Positions 1-8,353 of a DNA stretch of 64,000 bases are shown in pieces. How positions within the stretch are numbered: position 1 is the stretch's first letter; each line of letters opens with the position of its first letter. Source of the stretch: Hydrogenobaculum sp. 3684 (lineage in GTDB: Bacteria; Aquificota; Aquificia; Aquificales; Aquificaceae); contig NC_015557.1 in assembly GCF_000213785.1 (NCBI RefSeq), positions 1,220,664-1,284,663 on the forward strand, read 5' to 3'. Both the position numbers and the translations under genes were made by a program. Below the pieces are notes generated by a model. The model had not been told where the DNA came from, did no database searches, and saw only the letters and a list, made by a program, of their open reading frames with translations.

Positions 1-771
1 GTAATAATCCATATTCTCATAATCTATAAAAGCGCTTATCATATCTTGTACTAAAAATATATCCATATTTTCAACACCAGTGGCAACCGCTATGGTTTTA
101 CCCTCATCAACAGCATGGCTTGTGAAAACTCCTACATCAAAAAGTTCTTTTATATGCGTTATTTCCAGTACACCGCTGTTCCCATATATCCTAAAAGCCT
201 TTGTATAGTCTTTTGGATTTAAAATATAGGCTAAGTTCTTGCTAAAACCTTTTTCTACCAGCGTTTCCACGCAAGCTAAAGCTGTTTTAAATATACCGCC
301 TTCCTCGTCAAAGTTTTTGTTTTTAATTATACTTCTTCCTTCTACATTTAAAAGCCCAGGATACCCAATCTCGCTATCTCCATGGAATATAAACCTATCC
401 TCTGCCAAAGCCACTTCTCTTGTGGCCAAAGCCACTACGCTTACATCTAAGGGTATATTTAATTTTCTACTGGTTTCTATGTCTCTCCAGTGTATCTTAA
501 AGTCTTTGTAAATCTGGGGGATAGGTAAAAATTTTCTTGATTTTATTTTGGCTATACCGCATTCTTTTTCCCCAAAAAGCCCACAAGCTCCATTATCTAA
601 GCTTGGTATAGTATCGTAGGCCACCGATTGAATAGCTGGATCGAGAGCTTGGGTTAGCTCTATAAACCTTCTACCTACTAAGTGGTTTCTAGCGGTATTT
701 ACCACGATGTTGTCTATTGTTTGCCACTCTTGAGCTGTTAGTGGGCTTTCTTCTCTATGTAAAAAGTTCAT
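1..771 (-). CDS. Encapsulin shell protein (family 1), 3' end outside window
   Basis: Reading from ATG at 771 gives 257 codons that run off the window edge without a stop. The protein starts MNFLHREESPLTAQEW, continues with GRRFIEL near residue 34 and has AEDRFIFHGDSEIGYPGLL near residues 122-140. This order matches the linocin M18/CFP29/T. maritima encapsulin family (HK97 capsid fold), whose members are about 265-285 residues, so only the last 20-30 residues are missing. Encapsulins self-assemble into protein nanocompartments that enclose an enzyme cargo such as ferritin-like protein or DyP peroxidase. The start has a strong ribosome site (AGAGGAGG, 8 bases upstream) and its own -10 box. No N-terminal ferritin-like fusion is present. 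No cargo gene lies upstream on this strand, so any cargo is downstream, outside the window, or elsewhere. Confidence 0.9.
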   Translation of the reverse strand, partial: MNFLHREESPLTAQEWQTIDNIVVNTARNHLVGRRFIELTQALDPAIQSVAYDTIPSLDNGACGLFGEKECGIAKIKSRKFLPIPQIYKDFKIHWRDIETSRKLNIPLDVSVVALATREVALAEDRFIFHGDSEIGYPGLLNVEGRSIIKNKNFDEEGGIFKTALACVETLVEKGFSKNLAYILNPKDYTKAFRIYGNSGVLEITHIKELFDVGVFTSHAVDEGKTIAVATGVENMDIFLVQDMISAFIDYENMDYY

Positions 772-792
772 GATTTTATCCTCCTCTTTCAG

Positions 793-798
793 ATTATA
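793..798 (-). promoter_or_regulatory. -10 box of the encapsulin gene
   Basis: The minus strand reads TATAAT 21 bases before the encapsulin ATG, between that gene and the stop of the upstream gene at 825. No clear -35 hexamer is seen at 16-18 bases. It suggests that the encapsulin gene is transcribed on its own or heads a transcript running out of the window. Confidence 0.6.
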
Positions 799-824
799 AC
801 CCAAATTATTATTTTGTGTATGAG

Positions 825-2369
825 TTAAATGTAAAAAGTTGAAACTTTCTCCCACTCAAAACCCACAATGTTTTTATCCTTCTTGCTAAACTCTATCCCT
901 ATTAGGTATATATCATTATATTTGCTCTTATACTTTTCATAATACCTTTTTTCTTTTATCTGCTCTAAAGCTTTTCCTCCTTCTTCTTTATCTTCTACTA
1001 CCTTAAACTCTATTATATAAACGCTGTCTTGGTTAAAGACACTTAGATCTATCTGGCCTTTGTTTGTGTTGTCTTCTGCTATCACATTTAGCCCTGCTCC
1101 GTTAAAAAGCGCATATACAATAGATGCGTAAAAACCCTCATAGGAGTCTATATCGTTTTTCCTATACCAATCGTGAGGGATGCTTGCAAAGAATGTGTAT
1201 ATAGCATCTTTTAGTTTGTCTATATTTTTCTCTTTAAGAATTTGCTTTATATTAAGCTCTGTTTTGGTTATCCTGCTAGCATCAAAATCTAGATAAAAAA
1301 GAAAGGCGTTGTTTAAGCTTTTTCTTACTTCTAAGTTTGGATAAGATAGTATATACACCCCGTCTTCTTCTAAAAACTCTTTTATTGTAAGATAACCAGC
1401 TTGAAACAAAAGATTTTCTACCCTTATGTTATCAACATCAAGATTTGATAAAATCTCTTCTCCTACCTCCAAATTCTCAAGCTCTGGGATGTAGTATCTG
1501 TTTTTCATAAACATCTTAATAAGAAATGTAGGTGTCCCTGTCTCAAACCAAAAGGCTCTAAACCTTTTTTCTGAGAAAAGAAGGAGTATATCAAAAGGAT
1601 TGTAAACGCTCTCTCCAAGCCAACTATAGCCGTTGTACCACTGTTTTATCTTTTCTTTATCAAAATCCTTTAGTCTATCGGAAAACACACTTTCAAGCTC
1701 AGATTGGGTATAGCCGCATACTGTAGAAAACTCTTCATTTAACGTGATATCTTGAAGCTGATTTAAACCGCTAAAGATTGATACTTTCGAAAACCTTGAT
1801 ACACCTGTAAGGAATACAAGTTTTAGATAAGAATCAGCATCTTTTAACACCGAATAAAAATCTTTCAATATTTCTCTATTTTCCCTGGCTATCTCGATAT
1901 TCTCTATCGCATCTAATATCGGTTTATCGTATTCATCTATTAGTACTACTACTTTTTGATTGTATTTTTCGTATAGTTTTTGGATAAGTTCTAAAAACAT
2001 TTGGCTTGGACGCTTTTCTTTTAAGTTTATCTGTTCTTTTTCTGATATCCTATTTACTTGAGATGTCATTAGATCCAATAAAATATCTGAAGTTCTTATA
2101 TTTCCACTTGCAAAGCTTATTTTTATCACTGGATACCTTTTCTCCCAATCCCAATTATCGTACAGATAAAGCCCTTTAAATAATTCTTTGTTGCCAGAAA
2201 AAGCTTCTTTTAATGTGTCAAGAAAAAGAGATTTGCCAAATCTTCTTGGACGAGATAGAAAATAATATTTGCTCGTTAGTTTTGGTATAAATTGTGTTTT
2301 ATCTACATAGTAAAAACCGCCTTCTATGATATCTCTAAACGTTTGTATGCCAATAGGTAAATATTTCAT
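825..2369 (-). CDS. AAA-ATPase-like protein with C-terminal PD-(D/E)XK nuclease-like domain
   Basis: 514 residues. The N-terminus (MKYLPIGIQTFRDIIEGGFYYVDKT) and the P-loop-like SRPRRFGKSLFLDTL near residues 38-52, followed by VVVLIDEYDKPI near residue 140, are typical of the AAA-ATPase_like family (PF09820). The C-terminal third has GQIDLSVFNQDSVYIIEFKV near residues 438-457, which supplies the D...ExK core of the PDDEXK_9 family (PF08011). Members are common, often multicopy accessory proteins in thermophiles and anaerobes; their function is not established. The gene stands alone, 54 bases upstream of the encapsulin gene on the same strand. A link with the encapsulin is not supported beyond adjacency. 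Confidence 0.85.
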   Translation of the reverse strand: MKYLPIGIQTFRDIIEGGFYYVDKTQFIPKLTSKYYFLSRPRRFGKSLFLDTLKEAFSGNKELFKGLYLYDNWDWEKRYPVIKISFASGNIRTSDILLDLMTSQVNRISEKEQINLKEKRPSQMFLELIQKLYEKYNQKVVVLIDEYDKPILDAIENIEIARENREILKDFYSVLKDADSYLKLVFLTGVSRFSKVSIFSGLNQLQDITLNEEFSTVCGYTQSELESVFSDRLKDFDKEKIKQWYNGYSWLGESVYNPFDILLLFSEKRFRAFWFETGTPTFLIKMFMKNRYYIPELENLEVGEEILSNLDVDNIRVENLLFQAGYLTIKEFLEEDGVYILSYPNLEVRKSLNNAFLFYLDFDASRITKTELNIKQILKEKNIDKLKDAIYTFFASIPHDWYRKNDIDSYEGFYASIVYALFNGAGLNVIAEDNTNKGQIDLSVFNQDSVYIIEFKVVEDKEEGGKALEQIKEKRYYEKYKSKYNDIYLIGIEFSKKDKNIVGFEWEKVSTFYI

Positions 2370-2511
2370 ATAACCTGCCTTTAAAATATTATAATCTAAA
2401 ATGATAAATTAACCTCATAGCTAAAATTATTATCTTATCAAAAACCCCTACATTATGTTAAAATATTTATAAATATGTATTTATGCATGCAATTTTTGAA
2501 GGGGTAGTCAG

Positions 2512-2567
2512 ATGAGCGATAATGAATTTGATAACGATGCTATATATAAGAACTATAAAAGCCCGAG
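2512..2567 (+). pseudogene. 5' stump of an unidentified gene cut off by the IS
   Basis: ATG at 2512 follows a ribosome-site-like GAAGGGG and starts MSDNEFDNDAIYKNYKSPR before the frame enters the terminal repeat of the insertion sequence and stops at about 2607. It is too short to identify. It does not resemble the N-terminus of a nitroreductase, so it is not clearly the front of the broken gene on the other side of the IS. Confidence 0.4.
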
Positions 2568-3198
2568 ACTTGTCAATAATTTTGTGTCTCATAACAAAAT
2601 CTCCTGTTGAATATTTGTAAAACTTCATATGAGGACCCTTTTAATGCAGGAACTGGCTTACTCCACTTATTGTTCTTTAAAATATCTCTCTGGACAAGGA
2701 TATTTATTTCAAGAATCTCAGCAGATTGGAAATAGCCTCCTAAGTTTATCCTTGCTTTTTCAATCATGCTATTTATACTCTCTACGGGATTGGTAGTATA
2801 AATATGCTTTCTTAGATTTTCTGGATATTTCAAGAAGCATAAGTACCTTTCTTTGTTAGCTTGTATCCTTTTTATGAAGCTTGGATAAATAGACTTAAAT
2901 CTCTCACACAGTGCTCCAAACTTCTCTAAACCATCTTCAAAATCTAAGCTATTGTTCTTGATATTCTTTAACTCTTTCTTAAAGAACTGAGCATCTTGCT
3001 TACTCATCTGAGCTGTTACATTTCTCTGAAGATGTATGAAGCACAATTGATGGTCTGTATCTGGAAAAAATTTTTCAATGGCGTTAGCAATACCAGGGAA
3101 ATCATCGCTTACTATAATCATTACTCTTTTAACTCCTCTTTCTGTTAGGTCGTTGAAAACCTTTAGCCAATCTGCTCTGTTCTCGTTATTAAAGAAAG

Positions 3199-3280
3199 TA
3201 GAGTGCTTTAGCATATTTCCAATAAGTTTTTGCTTAAAAGACAACCTACTCACGAAGTAAGAAATGTCTATGACACACTA
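3199..3280 (-). repeat. MITE-like repeat, copy C (78 bp, diverged)
   Basis: 78 bp between two TA dinucleotides. Minus-strand ends GTGTGTCATAGACATTTCTTAC and the reverse complement of the other end, GAGTGCTTTAGCATATTTCC, form an imperfect inverted repeat similar to that of copies A and B, but the middle differs. It interrupts the transposase after LGF. The 78+2 bp insertion shifts the frame. Confidence 0.6.
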
Positions 3281-3389
3281 GAACCCAAGTATATCTTTGT
3301 TTCCTTGAAGGTCTATGCCAAGAGCAATATAAACAGCTGATTTCCTTACTTTACCCTTCTCTCTTATTTCACAATGATAGGCATCTATA

Positions 3390-3469
3390 TAGAGCGATGG
3401 TATCGCATTTCACTTCGTGGGTTTATTAAAGAACAGGCACTGGTAGTGTAAGAAATGCTACGCACGCTA
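3390..3469 (-). repeat. MITE-like repeat, copy A (76 bp)
   Basis: A 76 bp unit (3392-3467) flanked by TA on both sides. On the minus strand it starts GCGTGCGTAGCATTTCTTAC and ends AAATGCGATACCATCGCTC; the two ends pair imperfectly as terminal inverted repeats. Removing the unit plus one TA joins AIL to YIDAYH and restores the transposase. About 80 percent identical to copy B, same orientation. Confidence 0.8.
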
Positions 3470-3647
3470 GAGGATAGCTATGTCTGATGGTAATTCTCTG
3501 GTTTTGAAATCGTTTAACCTTTCAAGAAGATCTTGCTTAATTATCTTCATATGTTGTTTGGAGTAATCAAGACCCAAGCTATTTAAGGTAGACTCTATCT
3601 TACTTTCAGAGTATCCATTGGCCACAAGGCTCATTAGAAGATTTACG

Positions 3648-3727
3648 TAGAGCGATGGTATCGCATTTTACTTCAGGGGTTGACAAGGGAACAGGCACTG
3701 GTAGTGTAAGAAATGCTACGCACACTA
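3648..3727 (-). repeat. MITE-like repeat, copy B (76 bp)
   Basis: A 76 bp unit (3650-3725) flanked by TA, starting GTGTGCGTAGCATTTCTTAC on the minus strand and ending AAATGCGATACCATCGCTC. Removal with one TA joins RRVNED to YVNLLMSL in frame. Shares CACTACCAGTGCCTGTTC with copy A; the middle stretch next to it differs. Confidence 0.8.
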
Positions 3728-4098
3728 ATCTTCATTGACTCTTCTATAGGGCTCTGGTAAAGCTTTAGGCCTAAATCTTCCTTTTCTATCTCTCGGAACA
3801 TTTAAGTCTATCTTAAAAGATCCTGCGTTTAAAGTTCTTCCATAGTATCCGTTAGCTTTGTTGTCTTCTTTTTCGCTTAAGAATATCTTTCTTTCAGACT
3901 TCATAAGCGTTTCCATAACTAACTCAATGAACTCCTTTACACCAAGCTTCTGGTAGTTGTTGATGTCTTTACCAAGATAATCTTCTATTAGGCTTTCTAA
4001 AGAAGCTTTTAACTTCCCTATTCTTTCTTCTTCTTTCATAAACAAAACCTCCTAAAATTTGATAAAGTGTTTAAGTTTAAGACACATAAATATTTTAA

Positions 4099-4503
4099 CT
4101 CCCAGTAATAGCAAACCCAAAAGCTGCTATTGAGCATGCTGATGATATAGTAAATAGCTGGTTAGAGCTTGGTTATATAACTGAGGGAAATAAAGAAGCT
4201 GTGAAAAGTGCTATAGTAGATAGCTATGGTGTTAAGGACGGTGTTATACCAGAGAAGGCTAAGTTAAAAGCTGTAAGAGATAGTTCTTTGTTTGCCATGA
4301 ATTTTATAATCACTGCTAGATGCTTTGGCTTTGAAACGCATCCGATGGAAGGTTTTAATGATAAAAAATTGAGAGATTTTATAAAGCTTCCAGATTATAA
4401 GATAATCACCATGGTAATAGCCATAGGCTATAAAGATCAAAGCAGAAAACTCTTACCAAGGGCTTTTAGATATTCTTTTGAAGATTTTGTAAAGCTTTTA
4501 TAG
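4099..4503 (+). pseudogene. Nitroreductase family protein, 5' part lost at the IS end
   Basis: The frame is open from 4099 (a stop lies at 4096) and reads WLELGYITEGNKEAVKSAI, later LFAMNFIITARCFGFETHP and PMEGF, ending VAIGYKDQSRKLLPR-like. This order is that of the C-terminal 130 residues of small FMN nitroreductases (COG0778), which use NAD(P)H to reduce nitro compounds or quinones. The N-terminal 70 or so residues with the RRSVR-type FMN-phosphate motif are absent and the coding sequence begins exactly at the IS boundary. A GTG at 4201 could start a remnant peptide, but no function is expected. Confidence 0.8.
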
Positions 4504-4518
4504 CTTTTAATAGTATAT

Positions 4519-4988
4519 TTATACTTCCATAAAATCTCCAAAAAATAAATAACTCATGTTTTTACCAGAGGTTTTTGATACATACAATGCTCTATCGGCT
4601 TTTTTAAACAAGGTTTCTTTTGTATCGTTTTTACCAAACTCAGCTACGCCAAGGCTAACGGTGGTTTTTATAGTTTTGTCCTTGTAAGTGAAGTCTGTAG
4701 TTTCTACTATTTTCCTTAGTTTTTCTGAAACAACATACGCTCCAAATATATCTATCTGTTTTAGTATAATGGCAAACTCTTCCCCACCTATCCTACAAAA
4801 AATATCTTCTTGTCTTATGTTGGCTTTCACGAGCTCCGATATACGTTTTAGTATCAAATCCCCAGCGTCGTGTCCGTATGCGTCGTTTATTTTTTTAAAA
4901 TCGTCTATATCAAATATTATTAGAGAAAAAGGGGCCGTTTTAGTTCTTCTTGAATATCGTATATTGTAGCTATGTTTAGCATGTTTGC
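4519..4988 (-). pseudogene. Diguanylate cyclase GGDEF domain remnant, 5' truncated
   Basis: The minus strand encodes SLIIFDIDDFKKINDAYGHD, the active-site loop as GGEEF, and the end VSLGVAEF...KADRALYVSKTSG, i.e. most of a GGDEF domain (c-di-GMP synthesis from two GTP). The first part of the domain, D-x-LTGL-x-NRR, is missing. Extending the frame upstream only reaches a TTG inside the T-run of the doxDA terminator at 5043, so there is no credible start codon or ribosome site. A broken gene is the simplest reading. Confidence 0.7.
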
Positions 4989-5029
4989 TTGATGAATGAT
5001 TACCGATGTTATTAATTTTGCTTGTATGT

Positions 5030-5062
5030 AAAAAAAATTGCAATGCCCCGCAAAAGGGGCAT
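5030..5062 (-). terminator. Rho-independent terminator of doxDA
   Basis: On the minus strand, ATGCCCC and GGGGCAT pair around a six-base loop, followed within six bases by a run of eight T. It begins 16 bases after the doxDA stop. Confidence 0.8.
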
Positions 5063-5077
5063 ATTTATTTGATTAGC

Positions 5078-6139
5078 TTAATAGGTAAATGTTGTGCTGA
5101 ACTTTTGACCACCTATCTCATGTAATACAAGAGTATATTGACCATGTGTTAAATTTAGATTTTGTGGAAGCGGTAAGGTGATTATCGCCTTAGCACCTAA
5201 TCTCATACCAAGAGCGTATTGATTTATCTTAGCTTTGTTTATGTATATATTTTTTATGCTTGAAGGTGGTAAAGAGGTTATCGCTTTTTGATCCCAGGTA
5301 TAAATTACTTTACCATCTTTTATAAGATCTATTTTTGGTATCCAAGCCATAGCAGCAGAACTTCCACTTATTCTATAGGCTTCAAAAACGAGGTTTCCAT
5401 TTTGTATGTGTGCATTGGATACTTTTACATCGAGGACTTTGCCAAAGTTGTGAAGTTTACCCCATACACCCCCTTGGAAATATTGGTTCGTACCCATCGT
5501 GACAAATAAAGCAAAAAGAGCGCCAACTATAGCGATTTTGTTAAAAGCGGGGTTATCAAAAATTGGACCACTACCAAGCCATTTAAACCATCCGCTCTCT
5601 TTAAGCTTTGGATATTTGTTCATCAAAAGACAGTCTACACTTAAAACACCGCTTCCGGCAAAAAATAACGTGAGTCCCATTGCAACACCCGTAGAGCCTA
5701 TTTGCCACTCATCAAGGCATGTGGCACCTTGCCAACCTGCTCCTAAGAGCATTCCAAGGGGTAAAAGCGTCCCACCAATAGCGCTAAGCCTTGATAAAAG
5801 TCCAAGAGCTATGCCTAAACCAGTAAGAAATTCTATTATAGTAAATACCCATAGAAAACTAGCCAGAAGATCTGGATGAAGCACTAAGTATCTAACAAAA
5901 TCATGAAGCCATAGTATATTTGATGCGTGAGGCAAAAAGGAATTGAATTTATGCCCTACCCACAAAGGCGAGTTTGGATCCAGCTTTCCACTGGCTAAAA
6001 CCACCCTTCTCAATGGTGCAGATATATACATCCAAGCGTATACCAGTCTTACTGGTAAAACTACAAACGCAAGTAGCTGTAATATATCTATGTTACTATT
6101 TGAAACACTTTTAGATGAATAACCGCTGACACTTTCCAT
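5078..6139 (-). CDS. doxDA: Thiosulfate:quinone oxidoreductase, fused DoxD-DoxA
   Basis: 353 residues from ATG at 6139, chosen because AGGAGGT lies 8 bases upstream; an upstream in-frame ATG at 6238 lacks this. The N-terminal part is a four-helix membrane domain of the DoxD family (LLAFVVLPVRLVYAWMY, then LASFLWVFTIIEFLTGLG, a GMLLGAGW-containing segment and GLTLFFAGSGVLS). The C-terminal part after about residue 215 resembles DoxA, with a membrane anchor and an outward domain. In Acidianus, DoxD and DoxA form an enzyme that oxidises thiosulfate to tetrathionate and reduces membrane quinone. The fusion into one chain is known in several bacteria. It is a single gene with its own terminator. 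It implies sulfur oxidation. Confidence 0.85.
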   Translation of the reverse strand: MESVSGYSSKSVSNSNIDILQLLAFVVLPVRLVYAWMYISAPLRRVVLASGKLDPNSPLWVGHKFNSFLPHASNILWLHDFVRYLVLHPDLLASFLWVFTIIEFLTGLGIALGLLSRLSAIGGTLLPLGMLLGAGWQGATCLDEWQIGSTGVAMGLTLFFAGSGVLSVDCLLMNKYPKLKESGWFKWLGSGPIFDNPAFNKIAIVGALFALFVTMGTNQYFQGGVWGKLHNFGKVLDVKVSNAHIQNGNLVFEAYRISGSSAAMAWIPKIDLIKDGKVIYTWDQKAITSLPPSSIKNIYINKAKINQYALGMRLGAKAIITLPLPQNLNLTHGQYTLVLHEIGGQKFSTTFTY

Positions 6140-6276
6140 AAGCTTACACCTCCTATCAAGTGATATATTTAAATATAAATAACGCTGTATAAAAAAACAT
6201 AATCTTTGTTTATGATATTGTAAACTAAAATTTTTCATAAAGTTTGATATTTTATATTTTTTTCAAAAATATGAGT

Positions 6277-6288
6277 TAAAATATTTGT
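6277..6288 (+). promoter_or_regulatory. -10 box placed for a leaderless start
   Basis: TAAAAT at 6277-6282, then six bases, then ATG at 6289; no ribosome site. Confidence 0.5.
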
Positions 6289-6825
6289 ATGGATGTCTTG
6301 GAAAGAGATAAAGCTATATTGAAATCGTGGTTAGGAAGAAAGAAAGGGGAGAATGTCTCTTTAGAGAACTTTAGGAACCTTGTATTGGCGCTTTTAGTAA
6401 GACCTAAGACCTCCGATTATAGGGAAGCCATCGTATATATAGCAAAGGATATAGGCATTAAAGATGCTGATATGATAAGCACGGAAGAGCTAGAAGATAT
6501 AATCTTTAGAAATAAAGATCTTATGCTGATGGCAAAGCCAAAACATATACCCATAAAAGATTTTTTCTGGCTTGCCATGGGTGGTATCGTGATATCTGTG
6601 GCGGTATCTTTTTGGACTTTTACCATCGGGACGTTTAGTAGACCTGTAAATCATTTAGCCTGGGCTTTGGCTAGTCTAGTGATAAGCATAATAGGTCTTG
6701 TGCTCATTTATATAGGTTATAAAAAACTTCCAAAGGATAGAAGGTCAAAGGATGAAGTAGAAGTAAAGAGCGTGGAAGATCTTGTTTACGCTTTTGTTAG
6801 AATATATGAAATAAAACACCCTTGA
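6289..6825 (+). CDS. Membrane protein of unknown function (178 aa)
   Basis: I do not recognise this family. The first 90 residues are soluble and charged (LERDKAILKSWLGRKKGEN, with REAIVYIAKDIGI). Two hydrophobic segments follow, about residues 92-112 (FFWLAMGGIVISVAVSFW) and 124-145 (LAWALASLVISIIGLVLIYIG), then a basic and charged tail. This suggests an inner-membrane protein with both large ends in the cytoplasm. It is followed after three bases by a lytic transglycosylase gene on the same strand, so the two are probably co-transcribed. Confidence 0.75.
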   Translation: MDVLERDKAILKSWLGRKKGENVSLENFRNLVLALLVRPKTSDYREAIVYIAKDIGIKDADMISTEELEDIIFRNKDLMLMAKPKHIPIKDFFWLAMGGIVISVAVSFWTFTIGTFSRPVNHLAWALASLVISIIGLVLIYIGYKKLPKDRRSKDEVEVKSVEDLVYAFVRIYEIKHP

Positions 6826-6828
6826 TAA

Positions 6829-8352
6829 ATGCGCAAATTTTTATTGATTTTTTTAACGTTCTTATCCTTTGTAAGTTTTGGCTTTTCTTATGATTTTGAT
6901 AAAGAGCTTAATCTTTTCTCAAAAGCCCTAAAACTTGTTAAAAAAGATCCATCTGAAGCTAAAGCTCTTGTAAAGAAAGTAATATCTTACAACGATCCTA
7001 TTACAAAAAGCGATGCACTGGTGGTATATGCTTACCTTTCGAAAGATTCTAACAACCTTCAGCATATACTTGACCAAGTGGATACTCATTGTCTTACAAG
7101 GGGTTTTGTATACCAGTATTATAGGCTTTTAGCAAAAATAAATAAAGATATTATGGCTAAAAAACCTTGCTTTTTTCCTGATAAGAAGAATGAGCTTATG
7201 GGAAATGAGTCTGCTATAGAAAACGCTTTAAAAGGAGGGTGTTATTATCTTGCCTATCTTATATCCCAAAACAGCAATTCAGCACCAGCTATTGTAGCTA
7301 AATTTTATCATTATCTTTTTATAGACAATTTTGCCAAAGCAAGCCAAGAGCTATCAAGGTTAAAACCATATTCTAATTATCAACACTTGAAGGATTTTTA
7401 TGTAAACTATGTTTATAGATATTTGTTTTTTAAAGATAAACCAAGAGCTCTTATAAACTATGTCAGCTATGTACCAGATGGTTTTTATAAATATTTTTAT
7501 GAAGGGATATCTTATTTTGAGCTTGGAGATTATCAAAACGCTTCCAGGGCTTTTAAAAAAGCCTCCTATTACGATAAAACAGGAGCATCTTATTATTGGC
7601 TTTATAAAAGCACTAAAAACAAAAGATATTTAGAAAAAGCTTCAAGATATGATAGTTTTTACGGGACTTTGGCAAAGCTAAAACTTCATAAACCTATATA
7701 CGCAAAATTTTTAAGATGTCCTTCTTATAAGCCAGATAAGAGGGTGTTAGAATTTAAACGTATTATGGATTATGGGTTTAACGGCTACCTTTACAGCTAT
7801 TACAAAGATAAACATTTTAACGAAAAACAGATGTGTGAAATTTTTCATATAAACCCGAAGTTTTACATGATAAGAAAAGGCTATTGGGACGCTTATCCTA
7901 TAGTGTTTTTGAAATATATACCAAAAGATACCATGAGCCCAAGCTTGGTGCTTTCTATTATAAGGATGGAAAGCTTTTACAACCCCATAGCGAGAACTTA
8001 TTGGGCTTTTCCAGATAAAAAACCCACCACCGTTGGGCTTATGCAAGTAAAAGATACTACCGGTATGTTTGTGGCAAAAAGGTTTAATCTTCCTTTTGTA
8101 GATGATATGAAAAGCCCAAAATACTCTATACTTTATGGAAGCTATTACCTTTATTTTGTTTACAACCTTTGGCACAAAAACCTTGTAAAAGCTATAGCAT
8201 CTTACAACGCAGGACCTGGAAACGTATCAAGATACAAAGATTTTGATGATTGGCTTTTGTTTGTAGAGCACATACCAAACACCATAAATAGACACTATGT
8301 AAAAAACGTGTTAAACTTTTACTGGCATTATAAATATGCTTTTAATAAATAA
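6829..8352 (+). CDS. Soluble lytic murein transglycosylase-like protein
   Basis: 507 residues. A signal peptide is visible (basic start MRKF, hydrophobic LLIFLTFLSFVSFGFS). Residues 25-340 are helix-rich with repeat-like pairs (ALVVYAYLS, YYEGISYFELGDYQNASRAFKKA), as in the superhelical U/L domains of Slt enzymes. The SLT catalytic domain is at about residues 370-490: the catalytic glutamate is in RMESFYNPIA, followed by TVGLMQVKDTTG and ASYNAGPGNV. These enzymes cleave the MurNAc-GlcNAc bond of peptidoglycan with formation of a 1,6-anhydro ring. The insert between ESFYNP and GLMQ is slightly longer than usual. Confidence 0.9.
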   Translation: MRKFLLIFLTFLSFVSFGFSYDFDKELNLFSKALKLVKKDPSEAKALVKKVISYNDPITKSDALVVYAYLSKDSNNLQHILDQVDTHCLTRGFVYQYYRLLAKINKDIMAKKPCFFPDKKNELMGNESAIENALKGGCYYLAYLISQNSNSAPAIVAKFYHYLFIDNFAKASQELSRLKPYSNYQHLKDFYVNYVYRYLFFKDKPRALINYVSYVPDGFYKYFYEGISYFELGDYQNASRAFKKASYYDKTGASYYWLYKSTKNKRYLEKASRYDSFYGTLAKLKLHKPIYAKFLRCPSYKPDKRVLEFKRIMDYGFNGYLYSYYKDKHFNEKQMCEIFHINPKFYMIRKGYWDAYPIVFLKYIPKDTMSPSLVLSIIRMESFYNPIARTYWAFPDKKPTTVGLMQVKDTTGMFVAKRFNLPFVDDMKSPKYSILYGSYYLYFVYNLWHKNLVKAIASYNAGPGNVSRYKDFDDWLLFVEHIPNTINRHYVKNVLNFYWHYKYAFNK

Positions 8353-8353
8353 A

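Larger units (their letters stand above)
2573..4045 (-). pseudogene. IS256-family transposase, interrupted by three small repeats
   Basis: Four in-order pieces on the minus strand rebuild one transposase: residues 1-106 (4045-3728), a 59-residue piece (3649-3470), a 37-residue piece (3391-3281) and the C-terminal part (about 3200-2573). The reassembled protein shows the family DDE triad: first D in YIDAYH, second in VSDDFPG, E in TTNPVESIN. Each break is a 76-78 bp repeat that begins with an in-frame TAG. Precise removal of the two 76 bp copies with one TA each restores the reading frame. Removal of the third does not, so an additional small indel exists there. The gene is inactive unless the inserts are bypassed or spliced. 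Confidence 0.85.
2568..4101 (-). mobile_element. IS256 (Mutator) family insertion sequence, degraded
   Basis: About 1.53 kb holding a single broken transposase gene. The ends are imperfect inverted repeats: AATAATTTTGTGTCTCATAAC inside 2570-2595 matches AATATTTATGTGTCTTAAAC read from the other strand at about 4076-4097. IS256-family elements normally leave an 8-9 bp target duplication, but the flanks (ending AAAAGCCC on the left, starting with AGTAATAG on the right) do not match, so a deletion or rearrangement next to the element is likely. The exact ends are uncertain by a few bases. Confidence 0.8.

Noticed and set aside
2512-2607. 31-codon open frame as a complete small gene
   Set aside because: Its second half lies in the IS terminal repeat, so it is a truncated start.
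825-4101. Encapsulin, AAA-ATPase/PD-(D/E)XK gene and IS as a defence island
   Set aside because: No recognised defence partner, no restriction or CRISPR genes, and the PD-(D/E)XK family is widespread without known defence role.
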